A stretch of DNA of 64,000 nucleotides from Janthinobacterium sp. Marseille (GCF_000013625.1 NC_009659.1:2046001-2110000); one strand, 5' to 3'. Counted from the stretch's first letter, positions 35,652 to 45,237 are shown. Program-made: numbers and translations. Notes: generated from the letters alone by a model not told the origin.

Positions 35652-36578
35652 TTACCAGATGGTCTTGTCCCGCTCAGAGCGTTCTCTTCTTTGGCCCTCG
35701 AAGGCCTGCAACATGAAATCGACCAATGCGCGCGTTTTTGCGGACAAGTGATTCTTGGTCGGGAAAACAATGTAAATGTCGGCCTGTGGCAATTGCCATT
35801 CTTCCAGTACTGCCCTCAGTCGCCCCGACCGCAGATAAGGCGCGACATCCCATTCCGAGCGCACCACGATTCCTTGCCCGTCCAGGGCCCACGAGGTCGC
35901 ACACTCGCCATCATTCGCACTTAATGCACCGCGCACCTTGACCGTTTCCTGTTTGATGCCGGAACTGAAGTGCCAACTGCCGTAAATCTCATCGCTCTCG
36001 CGCAAGAGTATGCAATTATGCTGTTGCAGGTCGCGCGGCACGAGTGGCGTGCCGTGTTTTTGCAGGTAAGCCGGTGACGCACATACCAAACGACGATTGT
36101 CGGCGATCTTGCGTGCGGACAGTCGTGCATCAGGAATTTGACCGAAGCGGATATCGGCATCGAAACCCTGCTCAACCAGATTCACCGGGCGATCAGTCAG
36201 GTGCAATTGCACCTCCACTTCCGGATACAGCCGTGCAAAAGCGGATAGCTGGGGCGTAATGTGGCGACGGCCAAAGCCAAATGTGGCACTCACTTTCAGC
36301 AGCCCCTTCGCGGTAATGTTGCCACCGGAAATACGCTGCTCCAGTGCTTCCAGCTCCGCTACCAACCGTGTTCCGTCGGCCAGGTATATTTCCCCTTCCG
36401 GCGTCAGGCTGATACGTCGCGTGGTGCGATTAAGCAAACGCACACGCAGCCGGCTTTCAATCCCGGCCAGTCGTTTGCTGACCGAGGGCGGCGTGACGCC
36501 CAGTTCTTGCGCTGCTGCGGCCAAGCTGCCGCGTTTAACCAGCAAGGAGAAAAAAGCCAGATCAGAGATTCCGTCCAT
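35652..36578 (-). CDS. LysR family regulator
   Basis: 308 residues. N-terminal winged helix (about 1-60, with SLAAAAQELGVTPPSVSKRLAGIE) and a periplasmic-binding-protein-like effector domain. It belongs to the CrgA/YafC subgroup (R-H-[IL]-T/P-L at about 105). It is divergent from the Bug receptor gene 36678, so it may regulate that gene, but the effector is unknown. GGAATCA precedes the ATG. Confidence 0.9.
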   Translation of the reverse strand: MDGISDLAFFSLLVKRGSLAAAAQELGVTPPSVSKRLAGIESRLRVRLLNRTTRRISLTPEGEIYLADGTRLVAELEALEQRISGGNITAKGLLKVSATFGFGRRHITPQLSAFARLYPEVEVQLHLTDRPVNLVEQGFDADIRFGQIPDARLSARKIADNRRLVCASPAYLQKHGTPLVPRDLQQHNCILLRESDEIYGSWHFSSGIKQETVKVRGALSANDGECATSWALDGQGIVVRSEWDVAPYLRSGRLRAVLEEWQLPQADIYIVFPTKNHLSAKTRALVDFMLQAFEGQRRERSERDKTIW

Positions 36579-36677
36579 TGATTCCTAAAACGACTGAATG
36601 AATTAATTTTAAAGAAATTATATACCCTGCGATTACGAATACCATTTCATCTCTTAGAAAAATAATCCGGAGACAAA

Positions 36678-37649
36678 ATGAAACGTTCATCATTTATAGC
36701 CGCGGCATTCTTGCTTCCCTTAAGCCTGGCCGCTTCATTCGCACACGCGGATACCTATCCCAGCCGCCCGATACGCCTGGTGGTTCCGTATGCGCCTGGC
36801 GGTAGTGCCGATATCGTTGCGCGTCGCATTTCGGATGAGTGGTCGAAGGCGCTGGGCGGTAGCATCTACATTGAAAACAAAGCAGGTGCAGGCGGTAATA
36901 TCGGCGTCGACGCTGTAGCAAAAGCCGACGCGGATGGTTACACGATCGGTTTGCAAACCGTATCACTGGCGATTAATCCATCGATCTTTCCCAAGATGCC
37001 TTACGACACCTTGAAAGACCTGGCGCAGATCAGTACGGTAGCCACTTCGCAGCACGTGTTGGTGGTCAACACGAATTTCCCGGCAAAAAACACCAAGGAT
37101 CTGGTCGCGCTGGCGAAGGCAAATCCCGGCAAGTACAACTACGGATCAGCCGGTAGCGGCAGCACCTTCCATATGTCAGCCGAATTGTTCAAATCCGTTG
37201 CCGGCATTGACGTCACCCATGTCCCCTACAAAGGTGGTGGCCCGGCCATGATCGACACTATTTCCGGCCAGGTCGATATGTGCTTCCCAGTTCTTTCCGC
37301 GGCGGCTCCACATGTGAAGGCAGGCAAGCTGAATGCAATCGGCGTCACCGGCTCCAAGCGTTCGCCGCTGATGCCGGATGTACCGACTCTGGCGGAATCA
37401 GGTGTGCCGGGTTACAGCTTTGAAACCTGGTTTATTGTTTTTGCACCGGCCGCCACACCGAAGCCACTGATCGACAAATTGAATGCGAGTCTGGTAAAAG
37501 CACTCAATACACCGGCGCTGAAAGAAAGAATGATCAAGGAAGGCTTCGATCCTGAAACATCAACACCGGCCGAGGCAAAAGCCAAGTTGACCAAAGAACT
37601 GGCGCTTTGGGCCAAACTGGTCAAGGAACGCGGCATTACCGCCGAATAA
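36678..37649 (+). CDS. Bug/TctC family periplasmic solute receptor
   Basis: 323 residues with a signal peptide (about 1-25, ending SFAHA). The mature protein follows the Bug fold with YPSRPIRLVVPYAPGGSADIVAR (27-49), GSAGSGSTFHMSAELFKS and VDMCFPVLSAAAPHVKAGKL. Bug receptors capture carboxylates such as citrate, nicotinate or aromatic acids. No tctA/tctB membrane genes are adjacent, so this is an orphan receptor, as is common in Burkholderiales. Divergent LysR gene; GGAG ribosome site. Confidence 0.92.
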   Translation: MKRSSFIAAAFLLPLSLAASFAHADTYPSRPIRLVVPYAPGGSADIVARRISDEWSKALGGSIYIENKAGAGGNIGVDAVAKADADGYTIGLQTVSLAINPSIFPKMPYDTLKDLAQISTVATSQHVLVVNTNFPAKNTKDLVALAKANPGKYNYGSAGSGSTFHMSAELFKSVAGIDVTHVPYKGGGPAMIDTISGQVDMCFPVLSAAAPHVKAGKLNAIGVTGSKRSPLMPDVPTLAESGVPGYSFETWFIVFAPAATPKPLIDKLNASLVKALNTPALKERMIKEGFDPETSTPAEAKAKLTKELALWAKLVKERGITAE

Positions 37650-37682
37650 GCCAGAAGCTTATTTGAAGTTGTAGCACCCAAT

Positions 37683-37712
37683 AAAAAAGCCCGCATAAGC
37701 GGGCTTTTTTTC
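37683..37712. terminator. Intrinsic terminator, probably bidirectional
   Basis: Stem AAAAAAGCCCGC / GCGGGCTTTTTT with loop ATAA; T-runs exist on both strands. Lies between the convergent ends of the Bug gene and the FTR1 gene. Confidence 0.9.
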
Positions 37713-37747
37713 AAACATGCGATGCTGCTCCGATGTAGCGAAACAAC

Positions 37748-39691
37748 TTACTTCGCATTCGCCGCACGGCGTGACATCCAGATACCGATGATCACCAGCG
37801 CCAGCACTATCGCCTGCGTACCGACACCTTGCATGGTCGGATGTATGCCCAGCAGCGGCACCGTGATGAAGTTAATCCGGTCTGCTTCGATCACACCGGC
37901 TTCCTGCAAGGCGGCGATACCGTTACCGGCAAACACCACGGCCAGGAATGCCAGCAAGCCTGAAGTAACGCCGAAGAAAGGACCGATAGGCAGGCGGATA
38001 CTGTACTTGAGGATGACCCAGGCGATCACCGCCAGCAATACCGCAGCCGTAGCAATACCGCTCAATACCGCAACCTGGCCATCATCACCGACTTGTACCC
38101 ACAGTGCCTGATAGAACAGGATGATTTCAAACAGTTCGCGATACACGGCGAGGAAGGAGACGCTGGCCATGGCCCACATCGTCTTCTTCTCCAGCGCAGC
38201 GCTGACATGTTCACGAATGAATTTTTGCCAGGCTTGCGCATAGGACTTGCTGTGCAACCAGTAACCGACATAGAGCAGCATCGCGGCGGCAACCAGCGCA
38301 GTGATACCCTCGGTCAGTTCGCGATTTGCACCTGAAATCGTGAGTACATAATTCGCGATGACCCATGTCAGGATACCGAGCGCAACCGCCGCCATCCAGC
38401 CGTAATGGATGTAGCGCAAGGCATCGCGACGACCGGTCTTGACGACAAAGGAAATGATCGCGGCCAGCACCAGGATCGCTTCCAGGCCTTCGCGCAGCAG
38501 GATCAGCAAGGCGCTGATAAAAGCAGTCGTCGCCGACAGATCGCCCGACAAGGCGTCATCAGCCTGGTCCAGCAAGACTTCGATATCCTTGACTTGCTTG
38601 GCGACCTCTTCCACCGGTTTGCCTGCGCCTATCGAAGCGCGCAATGCCATCATTTCGAGCTCAATTTTTTGTCGGAGTGCGCCGTCGGTATTATCCAGAC
38701 TACTCTCAACCAATTCGAAGCCTTCCAGGTAAGCGGTAATCGCCAATTGACGTGCTGCACCGGCATCGCCGGCCTGGTATGCAGCCAGCGACTCATCCAG
38801 TTTTTCACGCGAGAATTGCAGTGGTGACGGCGCGGCAATCTTGATCGCTTCCGGATGCTTGGTCAGATAGCTTTGTACCTTGGTCAGTGAGCTACCGCCG
38901 CGTTGTTCAATCTCATCCGGCGTTTGCGTCACCAGTGCGCGCAGGTTTTCAAATTCCTTTTTGCCTTCGCCTTTTTTCCACGCGGCTTCGCCCGCCTTCA
39001 CATCTTCTTCCGAGCCACGCAATGTGCCGACGAAGAAAGCCAATGCCCAGCGATCTTCTTCGGTAATTTCAGTGAAAGCGCGCATAGGTGTGCCACCGAC
39101 ACCAAGTGCGATGGTGTTATACAAGCCGTAGATACTGCGCACCTTCATGCGCCCTTCTTCATGGAAGTCGCTTGGCTCAGGGTCCATACCTTTTGCCAGT
39201 GGTCCGTCACCACGTCCGGTCGCACCATGGCAGGCTGCGCAGTTGGCGGCATACAGTTGGGCGGCACGCAGCAGGTCCGGCGTCGCCTTCGGCGCGACTG
39301 CTACTTTGTAGACGCGAATCACATCGGCGCGCAAGGCATTGGCCTGCTTCGAGACTTCAGCGCCTTCGGCTTTGCCATCGATCGCCTTGCGCAGTGCCTG
39401 GCCCTTGTCGAGCAGGCTGGCCTGCTCCGCATGTGCCGGCATTTCCTTTAACAGCGTCAGGGCCTGGGTGGAAAATTCCAGTTGCTCTTCAAACTCAGAC
39501 TGGTTCAAGACCTTCCCATTTTGCACAAACTCCGGATAGTCAACGCTGATGTAATCCAGCATATGCACGACGGTTTGCGCTTTCTCGTCAGCCGTCACCG
39601 CGGCCACGCTGTGCGCGCCCATGAACATGCTCAGTACAAGAAAAATGAAAGAGTAAATAAACGAAGGATGAGATTTGTGTTGAAGATGCAT
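37748..39691 (-). CDS. Cytochrome c-FTR1 iron permease
   Basis: 647 residues from the ATG at 39691 (open frame continues upstream without merit). A signal or anchor helix (about 10-27) is followed by a periplasmic part with one CxxCH haem site (Cys151-AAC-His155) in a cytochrome c-like segment, and from about 390 an FTR1/EfeU permease with seven helices. Both conserved REXXE motifs are present: LLREGLEAILVL and VYRELFEIILF. Such proteins oxidise and import iron; here haem may pass electrons from Fe(II). A Fur box lies just upstream, which supports an iron role. Confidence 0.9.
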   Translation of the reverse strand: MHLQHKSHPSFIYSFIFLVLSMFMGAHSVAAVTADEKAQTVVHMLDYISVDYPEFVQNGKVLNQSEFEEQLEFSTQALTLLKEMPAHAEQASLLDKGQALRKAIDGKAEGAEVSKQANALRADVIRVYKVAVAPKATPDLLRAAQLYAANCAACHGATGRGDGPLAKGMDPEPSDFHEEGRMKVRSIYGLYNTIALGVGGTPMRAFTEITEEDRWALAFFVGTLRGSEEDVKAGEAAWKKGEGKKEFENLRALVTQTPDEIEQRGGSSLTKVQSYLTKHPEAIKIAAPSPLQFSREKLDESLAAYQAGDAGAARQLAITAYLEGFELVESSLDNTDGALRQKIELEMMALRASIGAGKPVEEVAKQVKDIEVLLDQADDALSGDLSATTAFISALLILLREGLEAILVLAAIISFVVKTGRRDALRYIHYGWMAAVALGILTWVIANYVLTISGANRELTEGITALVAAAMLLYVGYWLHSKSYAQAWQKFIREHVSAALEKKTMWAMASVSFLAVYRELFEIILFYQALWVQVGDDGQVAVLSGIATAAVLLAVIAWVILKYSIRLPIGPFFGVTSGLLAFLAVVFAGNGIAALQEAGVIEADRINFITVPLLGIHPTMQGVGTQAIVLALVIIGIWMSRRAANAK

Positions 39692-39738
39692 TGTTAAAAA
39701 AATGTGAGGAAAAGAAGACCCGATGGTAGCAGATATAT

Positions 39739-39757
39739 GAGAATGTTTCTCATTAAC
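39739..39757. promoter_or_regulatory. Fur box upstream of the FTR1 gene
   Basis: The core GAGAATGTTTCTCATT matches the Fur 19-mer at 14 of 19 positions, 48 bases upstream of the FTR1 start. Together with the box before feoA, two separate iron importers in this window appear to be in the Fur regulon. Confidence 0.8.
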
Positions 39758-39806
39758 GATTGCCAATCTGTTTGCTTTGGACCTTTGTACAAATGCTTGT
39801 ACCAAT

Positions 39807-39835
39807 AAAAAAAGCCCGCATCAGCGGGCTTTTTT
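39807..39835 (-). terminator. Intrinsic terminator
   Basis: On the minus strand the stem with GCCCGC / GCGGGC, loop TGAT, flanked by A and T runs, follows the MFS gene at 39853. It separates that gene from the FTR1 promoter. Confidence 0.9.
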
Positions 39836-39852
39836 AGCAGTGATAAAAAGGC

Positions 39853-41163
39853 TTACTTGTTCACCAGCGAACGTGGTTGCAACAGTGCCAGGCATGCGCC
39901 CAGTACCAGTGCGCCAGCGACGAAGTACATACCGGCATTGGTGCTGCCGGTGACGTCTTTCAACCAGCCGACGATAGTCGGGCTGACGAAGCCGGCCAGG
40001 TTACCGACCGAGTTGATCAAGCCGATACCGGCTGCCGCAGCTGCGCCACCGAGGATCGCGCTTGGATAAGTCCAGAACACAGGCATCGTCGACAACATGC
40101 CGGCGGTACCGAGCGACAAGGCCATCAGGGCCAGTACGACGTTGTCGCCGTAGACGGTGCTGAGGAACAAGCCGAGGCCACCCAATGCACTTGCAATCGC
40201 AAAGTGCCAGCGACGTTCACGCATACGGTCAGCGCTACGTGCCACCAGCAAGGTAGCGATCACGCCGCAGGTGTATGGAATCGCGGTCAACAGGCCGACG
40301 TCCAGTGCGTCTTTCACGCCGGAAGCTTTCACCAGGGTTGGCAGGTAGAAGCTGATACCGTACAGGCCCATCATGCAGCAGAAGTAGATTGCAGCCATCA
40401 ACCAAACTTTTGGATTGGTGAAGACGCCCGCTACCGAGTGCGATTTGTCGCCGACGGAATTATCTTTTGCGATGTTGGCTTCGAGGATTGCTTTTTCGTT
40501 TTCCGACAACCACGACGATGCGCGGATGCTATTAGGCAGGTAGAACAAAGTCATGATACCGAGTGCCAGCGATGGCAAGGCTTCCAGCAGGAACAGCCAT
40601 TGCCAGCCGTGCCAGCCATTCATGCCGGCGAAGGCATTCATGATCCAGCCCGACAAAGGACCACCGACGACACCCGCGATAGGAATACCAATCATGAACA
40701 ATGCGTTCATGCGGCCGCGACGCGAAGTCGGGAACCAGTAGGTCAGGTACAACACGATGCCCGGGAAGAAACCGGCTTCTGCCACACCCAGCAGGAAGCG
40801 GATGACGTAGAACATGGTCGGTGTCGTAACGAACATGGTCGCTGCGGACAGGATGGACCATGTAATCATGATGCGGGCGATCCAGCGACGCGCGCCGACC
40901 TTGTGCATGATGATGTTGCTTGGTACTTCAAACAGGAAGTAACCGATGAAGAAGATACCGGCGCCGAGGCCGTAAATGGTTTCGCTGAATTGCAGGTCGT
41001 TCAACATGCTGAGCTTGGCGAAGCCCACGTTGACGCGATCAAGGTAAGCTGCAACGTAGCAAAGGAAGAGGAATGGCAGCAAACGCAGGGTTACCTTGGC
41101 GTAAATGCTGTCCTCCAGCTTGGTACGATCGCTGGCGGTAGTACTTAGAGGAATGGAGCTCAT
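39853..41163 (-). CDS. MFS transporter, anion:cation symporter (ACS) type
   Basis: 436 residues, twelve membrane helices. The N-terminal DRVNVGFAKLSMLNDLQFSETIYGLGAGIFFIGYFLFEVPSN is the ACS-family motif shared by phthalate, 4-hydroxyphenylacetate and glucarate permeases. The likely substrates are organic anions. No catabolic operon is adjacent, so the substrate cannot be inferred from context. A LysR gene is downstream on the same strand. Its upstream region (41164-41504) has an inverted repeat. Confidence 0.9.
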   Translation of the reverse strand: MSSIPLSTTASDRTKLEDSIYAKVTLRLLPFLFLCYVAAYLDRVNVGFAKLSMLNDLQFSETIYGLGAGIFFIGYFLFEVPSNIIMHKVGARRWIARIMITWSILSAATMFVTTPTMFYVIRFLLGVAEAGFFPGIVLYLTYWFPTSRRGRMNALFMIGIPIAGVVGGPLSGWIMNAFAGMNGWHGWQWLFLLEALPSLALGIMTLFYLPNSIRASSWLSENEKAILEANIAKDNSVGDKSHSVAGVFTNPKVWLMAAIYFCCMMGLYGISFYLPTLVKASGVKDALDVGLLTAIPYTCGVIATLLVARSADRMRERRWHFAIASALGGLGLFLSTVYGDNVVLALMALSLGTAGMLSTMPVFWTYPSAILGGAAAAAGIGLINSVGNLAGFVSPTIVGWLKDVTGSTNAGMYFVAGALVLGACLALLQPRSLVNK

Positions 41164-41504
41164 ATATAAGTGTTAAATCAGAATTGTCAGGCCGAAAGCA
41201 CAGAAGGAGATAAATTGCCTTCTGATCATGCCGGATGGTGCACTGCCTCAAAAAGACAGGTGCTATCTACTAAACTGCTACAAATGCTGGATTGACAGAC
41301 GTTTGCGGGTGCCGGTTTGGGATATTACCGGGCATGGATAGGTGGCCAGTTTTGCTGACTTTGCGATCATAGCACCCGGTTTTTTGCACACACATGCAAA
41401 CAATTCATGTGCAGTTGAAAATAATGCTGCGGGGCAGCAATGTCAAATAAAAATGTTTTCAGGATGGAAATAAGGTATTTCCCGCCTACCTTGCATATTT
41501 ACCA
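41164..41504. other. Intergenic region with inverted repeats
   Basis: No gene is seen. TTTGCA-CACACA-TGCAAA (41383-41400) is a dyad that could serve as operator for the MFS gene on the left. GGAAAT-AAGGT-ATTTCC (41466-41482) lies just after the LysR gene stop and could be its weak terminator. Confidence 0.5.
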
Positions 41505-42407
41505 TCAGCTCACTTGATCCCAGTCCGGCTCATCAGTGAAACGGGCCGCCAGGAAATCCAGCATCGTGCGCAAGGTCGCCGGCATATGTTTGCGCGATGC
41601 ATACACACCAAACAGGCCAAATTCCTGCGGATGGTATTCCGGCAATAAAGGCAGCAACTGTCCGGAGCGGATATAAGGTGCTGCCAGGAAAGTCGGCAGC
41701 ATTGCTATGCCGGCACCGGCCAAAGCCGCCGGTAACAGGGAACTTGCATCGTTGGCACTGATATTTCCTTTCACCGCCACATTGACCGGCAGCTTGTCCC
41801 GCTCCAGCAACCATACGCTGCCGTAATAAGAATGCGTCAGGCAGTTATGCAGTACCAGCTGTTCGGCCTGGGTTGGTTTGCCATGTTCATGCAGGTAAGC
41901 AGGTGCTGCACAGACGACTGAACGGCATACCGTCAGCCGGCGTGCGATCAGGTTCGGGTCCAGTTCCTTGCTGATGCGTATCGCCAGGTCGATGCGCTCC
42001 TCCACCAGGTTCACGACCCGGTCCAGCACCAGCATATCCACCGTCACGCCCGGATACAGCTTCACGTAATCGGCGACTGCGGCAGCCAGATGCGATTGCC
42101 CGAATGAAGTACTGACCGTGATGCGCAACAAACCCTGCGGCGCATCTTCCGGAATCGCGACTACATTTTTCATATCAGTCGCCAGCTCCAGCATCTGGCG
42201 GCAGCGCGGCAGCATCTCTGCTCCGGCGGCGGTCAGGCTCAGCTTGCGCGTCGTCCGGTGCAGCAAGCGGGCGCCGGCCCACTCTTCCAGCTCGGCCAGA
42301 TAACGCGACACCACCGGACGGGACAGGTCGAGCTGATCCGCTGCCGCCGACTGGCTGCCGCTATCAACTACAGTGACAAAGACTTGCATTGCGCTGAGGC
42401 GATCCAT
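41505..42407 (-). CDS. LysR family regulator
   Basis: 300 residues, winged helix at the N-terminus (MDRLSAMQVFVTVVDSGSQSAAADQLDLSRPVVSRYLAELEEW) and effector domain after about 90. It is divergent from the NAD(P)H-binding oxidoreductase gene at 42511 and most likely controls that gene. Effector unknown. The HTH is of the CrgA-like LysR subgroup often paired with oxidoreductases. Confidence 0.9.
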   Translation of the reverse strand: MDRLSAMQVFVTVVDSGSQSAAADQLDLSRPVVSRYLAELEEWAGARLLHRTTRKLSLTAAGAEMLPRCRQMLELATDMKNVVAIPEDAPQGLLRITVSTSFGQSHLAAAVADYVKLYPGVTVDMLVLDRVVNLVEERIDLAIRISKELDPNLIARRLTVCRSVVCAAPAYLHEHGKPTQAEQLVLHNCLTHSYYGSVWLLERDKLPVNVAVKGNISANDASSLLPAALAGAGIAMLPTFLAAPYIRSGQLLPLLPEYHPQEFGLFGVYASRKHMPATLRTMLDFLAARFTDEPDWDQVS

Positions 42408-42510
42408 TATTTGACCGTTTTTAGAAACAAACTATCTTAAATAATACGCTTTTTATATCTGCTTTAAGCAACTAATCTAAGAGCGTCATTCAACCTTCAG
42501 GAGAAAAGAT

Positions 42511-43125
42511 ATGAGCAAGATTGCCATCATCGGCGCCACCGGTCGTGCCGGCAGCCAGTTGCTGGAAGAAGCACTGCGTCGCGGTCACAGCGTCACCGCC
42601 CTCGCCCGCAATACCTCGAAACTGGCGGGTCGCGCCGGTGTAACTGCAATTGATGTGGATGTACTTGATGCAGCCGCTTTGGAAAAAGCAGTGGCCGGAC
42701 ATGATGCCGTCTTCAGCGCCGCCCACTTCAGCGGTATCCCTGCCGACGCCATCATCAATCCGGTCAAGAAAGCCGGCGTCAAACGCCTGCTGGTGGTCGG
42801 CGGTGCCGGCAGCCTGCTGGTCGCACCCGGCGTACGCGTAATTGACAGCCCGGATTTCCCGGAAGCGTATAAGGCGGAAGCGACTGCCGGTGGCGTGTTC
42901 CTCAACACCTTATTGCAAGAGAAGGAACTGGACTGGACCTTCCTGTCGCCATCAGCAGAATTCGTCGAAGAAGAACGCACCGGTAAATTTCGTCTCGGCA
43001 AAGACAATCTGCTGGTCGATGCGAATGGCCGCAGCTGGATTTCGTTCAAGGATTTTGCGATTGCCTTTATCGATGAACTGGAAAAACCTGCACACAGCCG
43101 TCAACGTTTCACCATCGGTTATTAA
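42511..43125 (+). CDS. NAD(P)H-binding oxidoreductase (atypical SDR type)
   Basis: 204 residues. Rossmann nucleotide motif GATGRAGSQLLEEAL (about 8-22) in an NAD(P)-binding family that includes YwnB-like and BVR-B-like proteins. VVGGAGSLLVAPG and SPSAEFVEEERTGKFRLG are typical later segments. A CAGGAGAAAAG site precedes the ATG. It is divergent from a LysR gene and followed by a strong terminator, so it is a single-gene regulon. Substrate unknown. Confidence 0.88.
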   Translation: MSKIAIIGATGRAGSQLLEEALRRGHSVTALARNTSKLAGRAGVTAIDVDVLDAAALEKAVAGHDAVFSAAHFSGIPADAIINPVKKAGVKRLLVVGGAGSLLVAPGVRVIDSPDFPEAYKAEATAGGVFLNTLLQEKELDWTFLSPSAEFVEEERTGKFRLGKDNLLVDANGRSWISFKDFAIAFIDELEKPAHSRQRFTIGY

Positions 43126-43148
43126 TCCGGTCAATTAAAGCAGGCAAA

Positions 43149-43185
43149 AAAAACGATGAGGCTCCAACAGATCCTCATCGTTTTT
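43149..43185 (+). terminator. Intrinsic terminator
   Basis: A 13-base stem AAAAACGATGAGG / CCTCATCGTTTTT with an 11-base loop follows the oxidoreductase gene. Confidence 0.9.
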
Positions 43186-43235
43186 CACAAGCGCGACTAT
43201 TCACTACCAAGCGTTAGATTGCTGCGCAGCACACT

Positions 43236-43733
43236 TTATTTTTCAACTTGTTCCAGCTTCCAGTACATGATGGCCGCGACCATACCGAAAATGACATGGG
43301 CTACCACGGTCGCCCAGCCACGCAATTCGGCGAACCACGAGAAGAAGCGCACCATACCGTAGAAGTTGAACAGGTATATCAATACACCGAATACCGCACC
43401 TGTCAGCAAGACCATACCTATGCTTGAATCAAAACGGAAAGGTACGATAATTGCGGCCAGGATCAGACCCAGTACTATTCCCAATACATAATGCGTAGCA
43501 AGCGCAACGCCGACTACTTCCAGGCTGAAATCAGTGGACTGCAGCGCATCCTGTCCGAGCACGATCGCGGCAATCATGTGCGACATCACCCAGGGACTTG
43601 TACCCATAATGATGGTCGACCAAAGTAGTTCCAACACCATTAAAACCGCGCCTGCTGCAAACCCGGAAACCGCTGCCACAGTCCAATCCGGCATGCGTTG
43701 CTCCCAATGATGCGAGTGCATGTGAAGTTCCAT
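43236..43733 (-). CDS. Hypothetical membrane protein (165 residues)
   Basis: The ATG at 43733 follows CGGAGGTTGCT. About four membrane helices, with a His-rich N-terminus (MELHMHSHHWEQR) and Trp/Phe-rich loop (YGMVRFFSWFAELRGW). I do not recognise a named family. No export signal. It lies next to the DUF1269-like gene on the same strand, 125 bases away, so the two may share a transcript or regulation. Confidence 0.7.
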   Translation of the reverse strand: MELHMHSHHWEQRMPDWTVAAVSGFAAGAVLMVLELLWSTIIMGTSPWVMSHMIAAIVLGQDALQSTDFSLEVVGVALATHYVLGIVLGLILAAIIVPFRFDSSIGMVLLTGAVFGVLIYLFNFYGMVRFFSWFAELRGWATVVAHVIFGMVAAIMYWKLEQVEK

Positions 43734-43858
43734 AGCAACCTCCGTTATCAATCCAGCTACCGATCACCTGCCTGCGGACTCGGTAACTACCGTACTTGCA
43801 TCCTGCCGTTGATGTCCGCTCCGGGAACGGCATGAATCTTTAAATCAAAGCGGCACAA

Positions 43859-44359
43859 TCAAGGGAAAACCGGGATATGCGGTTCTTCACCACTAAAGCG
43901 AATTTCCGGATGGCGCTCTGCCAGCATTTTTTCAATTTCCTCGACACGACGTGACGGGATATGCGCAATCATCAGTATCTTGCCGCGCTCCAGCTCAGGC
44001 ATGAATTTCTTCAACTGCGAATTCGGCATTGCTGCGGCCGCCATACTGGACGCCCAGCCACCGAACAGGATACCCATCAACGTAGTCACCAGCACGGTTG
44101 CCGGTCCTACCTCGTAGTAATTGATCAGCAAGGCACCGAAGGCGGCACCAAGGATGGAACCGATAATCATGCCGGCCGCAGCACCGTGCAGCACATCTGT
44201 TTTAACCAGGAAACTGGCTTCCGGCAAATCAGGTGGAAGCGGCGTGGCACCGGAAATAAAGCTCACGTGTTTTTGCTCTATACGGCTGAGCAACATATTG
44301 TCGAAGGCGCGACGGGCACTATTGATGTCCGGAAGAAAATAATAAAGTCTGTGTCTCAT
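43859..44359 (-). CDS. DUF1269-like membrane protein
   Basis: 166 residues. An N-terminal soluble segment (RHRLYYFLPDINSARRAFDNMLLSRIEQKHVSFI) is followed by two membrane helices rich in Gly and Ala (LHGAAAGMIIGSILGAAFGALLINY, about 58-82), and a C-terminal soluble part. The Gly-zipper and layout resemble DUF1269/DUF1240-type proteins that accumulate in response to osmotic or envelope stress. Family name is tentative. It precedes the other membrane gene on the same strand. Confidence 0.65.
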   Translation of the reverse strand: MRHRLYYFLPDINSARRAFDNMLLSRIEQKHVSFISGATPLPPDLPEASFLVKTDVLHGAAAGMIIGSILGAAFGALLINYYEVGPATVLVTTLMGILFGGWASSMAAAAMPNSQLKKFMPELERGKILMIAHIPSRRVEEIEKMLAERHPEIRFSGEEPHIPVFP

Positions 44360-44612
44360 GATGTCTCCTTTACTTACCTGCTCCCAAATTCAGTATAGGC
44401 AGTTTGTCCAGACATGCAATGCACAAGTGCTTGCACCGGCGCAATGAAAAATACCTGCCGGCAAAGCATTCCGGGCGCAGCGAAAACCGGTGGCAAAACT
44501 TGCCGAAAATCAGCGTCGCCTGCAGGCCCTACGACATAAAGGCTACAATCATGCCCAACGCGCTTAAAAACCGAGCACACCGACAGACAAGCAAGCAGCA
44601 GATGGAGCGACA

Positions 44613-45209
44613 TTGAAACAGCCTATACATACTGATCCGGCAAAACCCGACGACTTCTCAACGGAAGACTGGCGTCGTTTATTGACCCATCTTGGCGAAA
44701 ACGCAGACCGCCAGGGTTTGCGCGAAACACCGCAGCGCGTGGAAAAAGCATGGAAGCACTGGACCTCGGGTTACGACCAGGATCCGGCGGAAATCCTCAA
44801 GGTCTTTGAAGACGGTGCCGAGCAATACAATGAATTGATCGTGGTGCGCGGCATCCCGGTCTACAGCCATTGCGAACATCATCTGGCACCCTTCTTCGGC
44901 ACCGCCACCATAGGCTATACACCGAATGGCAAGATCGTCGGCCTGTCCAAGCTGACACGCCTGGTGGATTGCTTTGCCAAGCGCCTGCAAGTGCAGGAAC
45001 GCCTGACGATACAGATCGCCGACACGCTGATGGAACACGTACAGCCTTTATCGGTGGGTGTTGTGATCCGCTGCCGTCATATGTGCATGGAAAGCCGCGG
45101 CATCCGGACACCGGGTGAAGAAACCGTGACCTCGGCATTGCTCGGTGAAATGCGTACCAACCTCGGCCTGCGCAATGAATTCCTGATGCTGGCACGCGAG
45201 AAAGACTGA
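44613..45209 (+). CDS. folE: GTP cyclohydrolase I
   Basis: 198 residues, starting at a TTG (44613) with GGAG eight bases upstream; no ATG lies in a better place. Zinc ligands Cys87 and His90 in SHCEHHLAPFFG and Cys158 in RCRHMCMESRG are conserved. The enzyme opens GTP to 7,8-dihydroneopterin triphosphate, first step of folate (and queuosine-type) synthesis. The stretch TACAAT at 44544 could be a -10 element. The gene is monocistronic and ends with a bidirectional terminator. Confidence 0.95.
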   Translation: MKQPIHTDPAKPDDFSTEDWRRLLTHLGENADRQGLRETPQRVEKAWKHWTSGYDQDPAEILKVFEDGAEQYNELIVVRGIPVYSHCEHHLAPFFGTATIGYTPNGKIVGLSKLTRLVDCFAKRLQVQERLTIQIADTLMEHVQPLSVGVVIRCRHMCMESRGIRTPGEETVTSALLGEMRTNLGLRNEFLMLAREKD

Positions 45210-45237
45210 GCTGCATTAACACTTGTTAGCCGCATAC

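Noticed and set aside
39877..41148. 423-codon plus-strand frame
   Set aside because: Antisense to the ACS-type MFS gene, with no domain or ribosome site.
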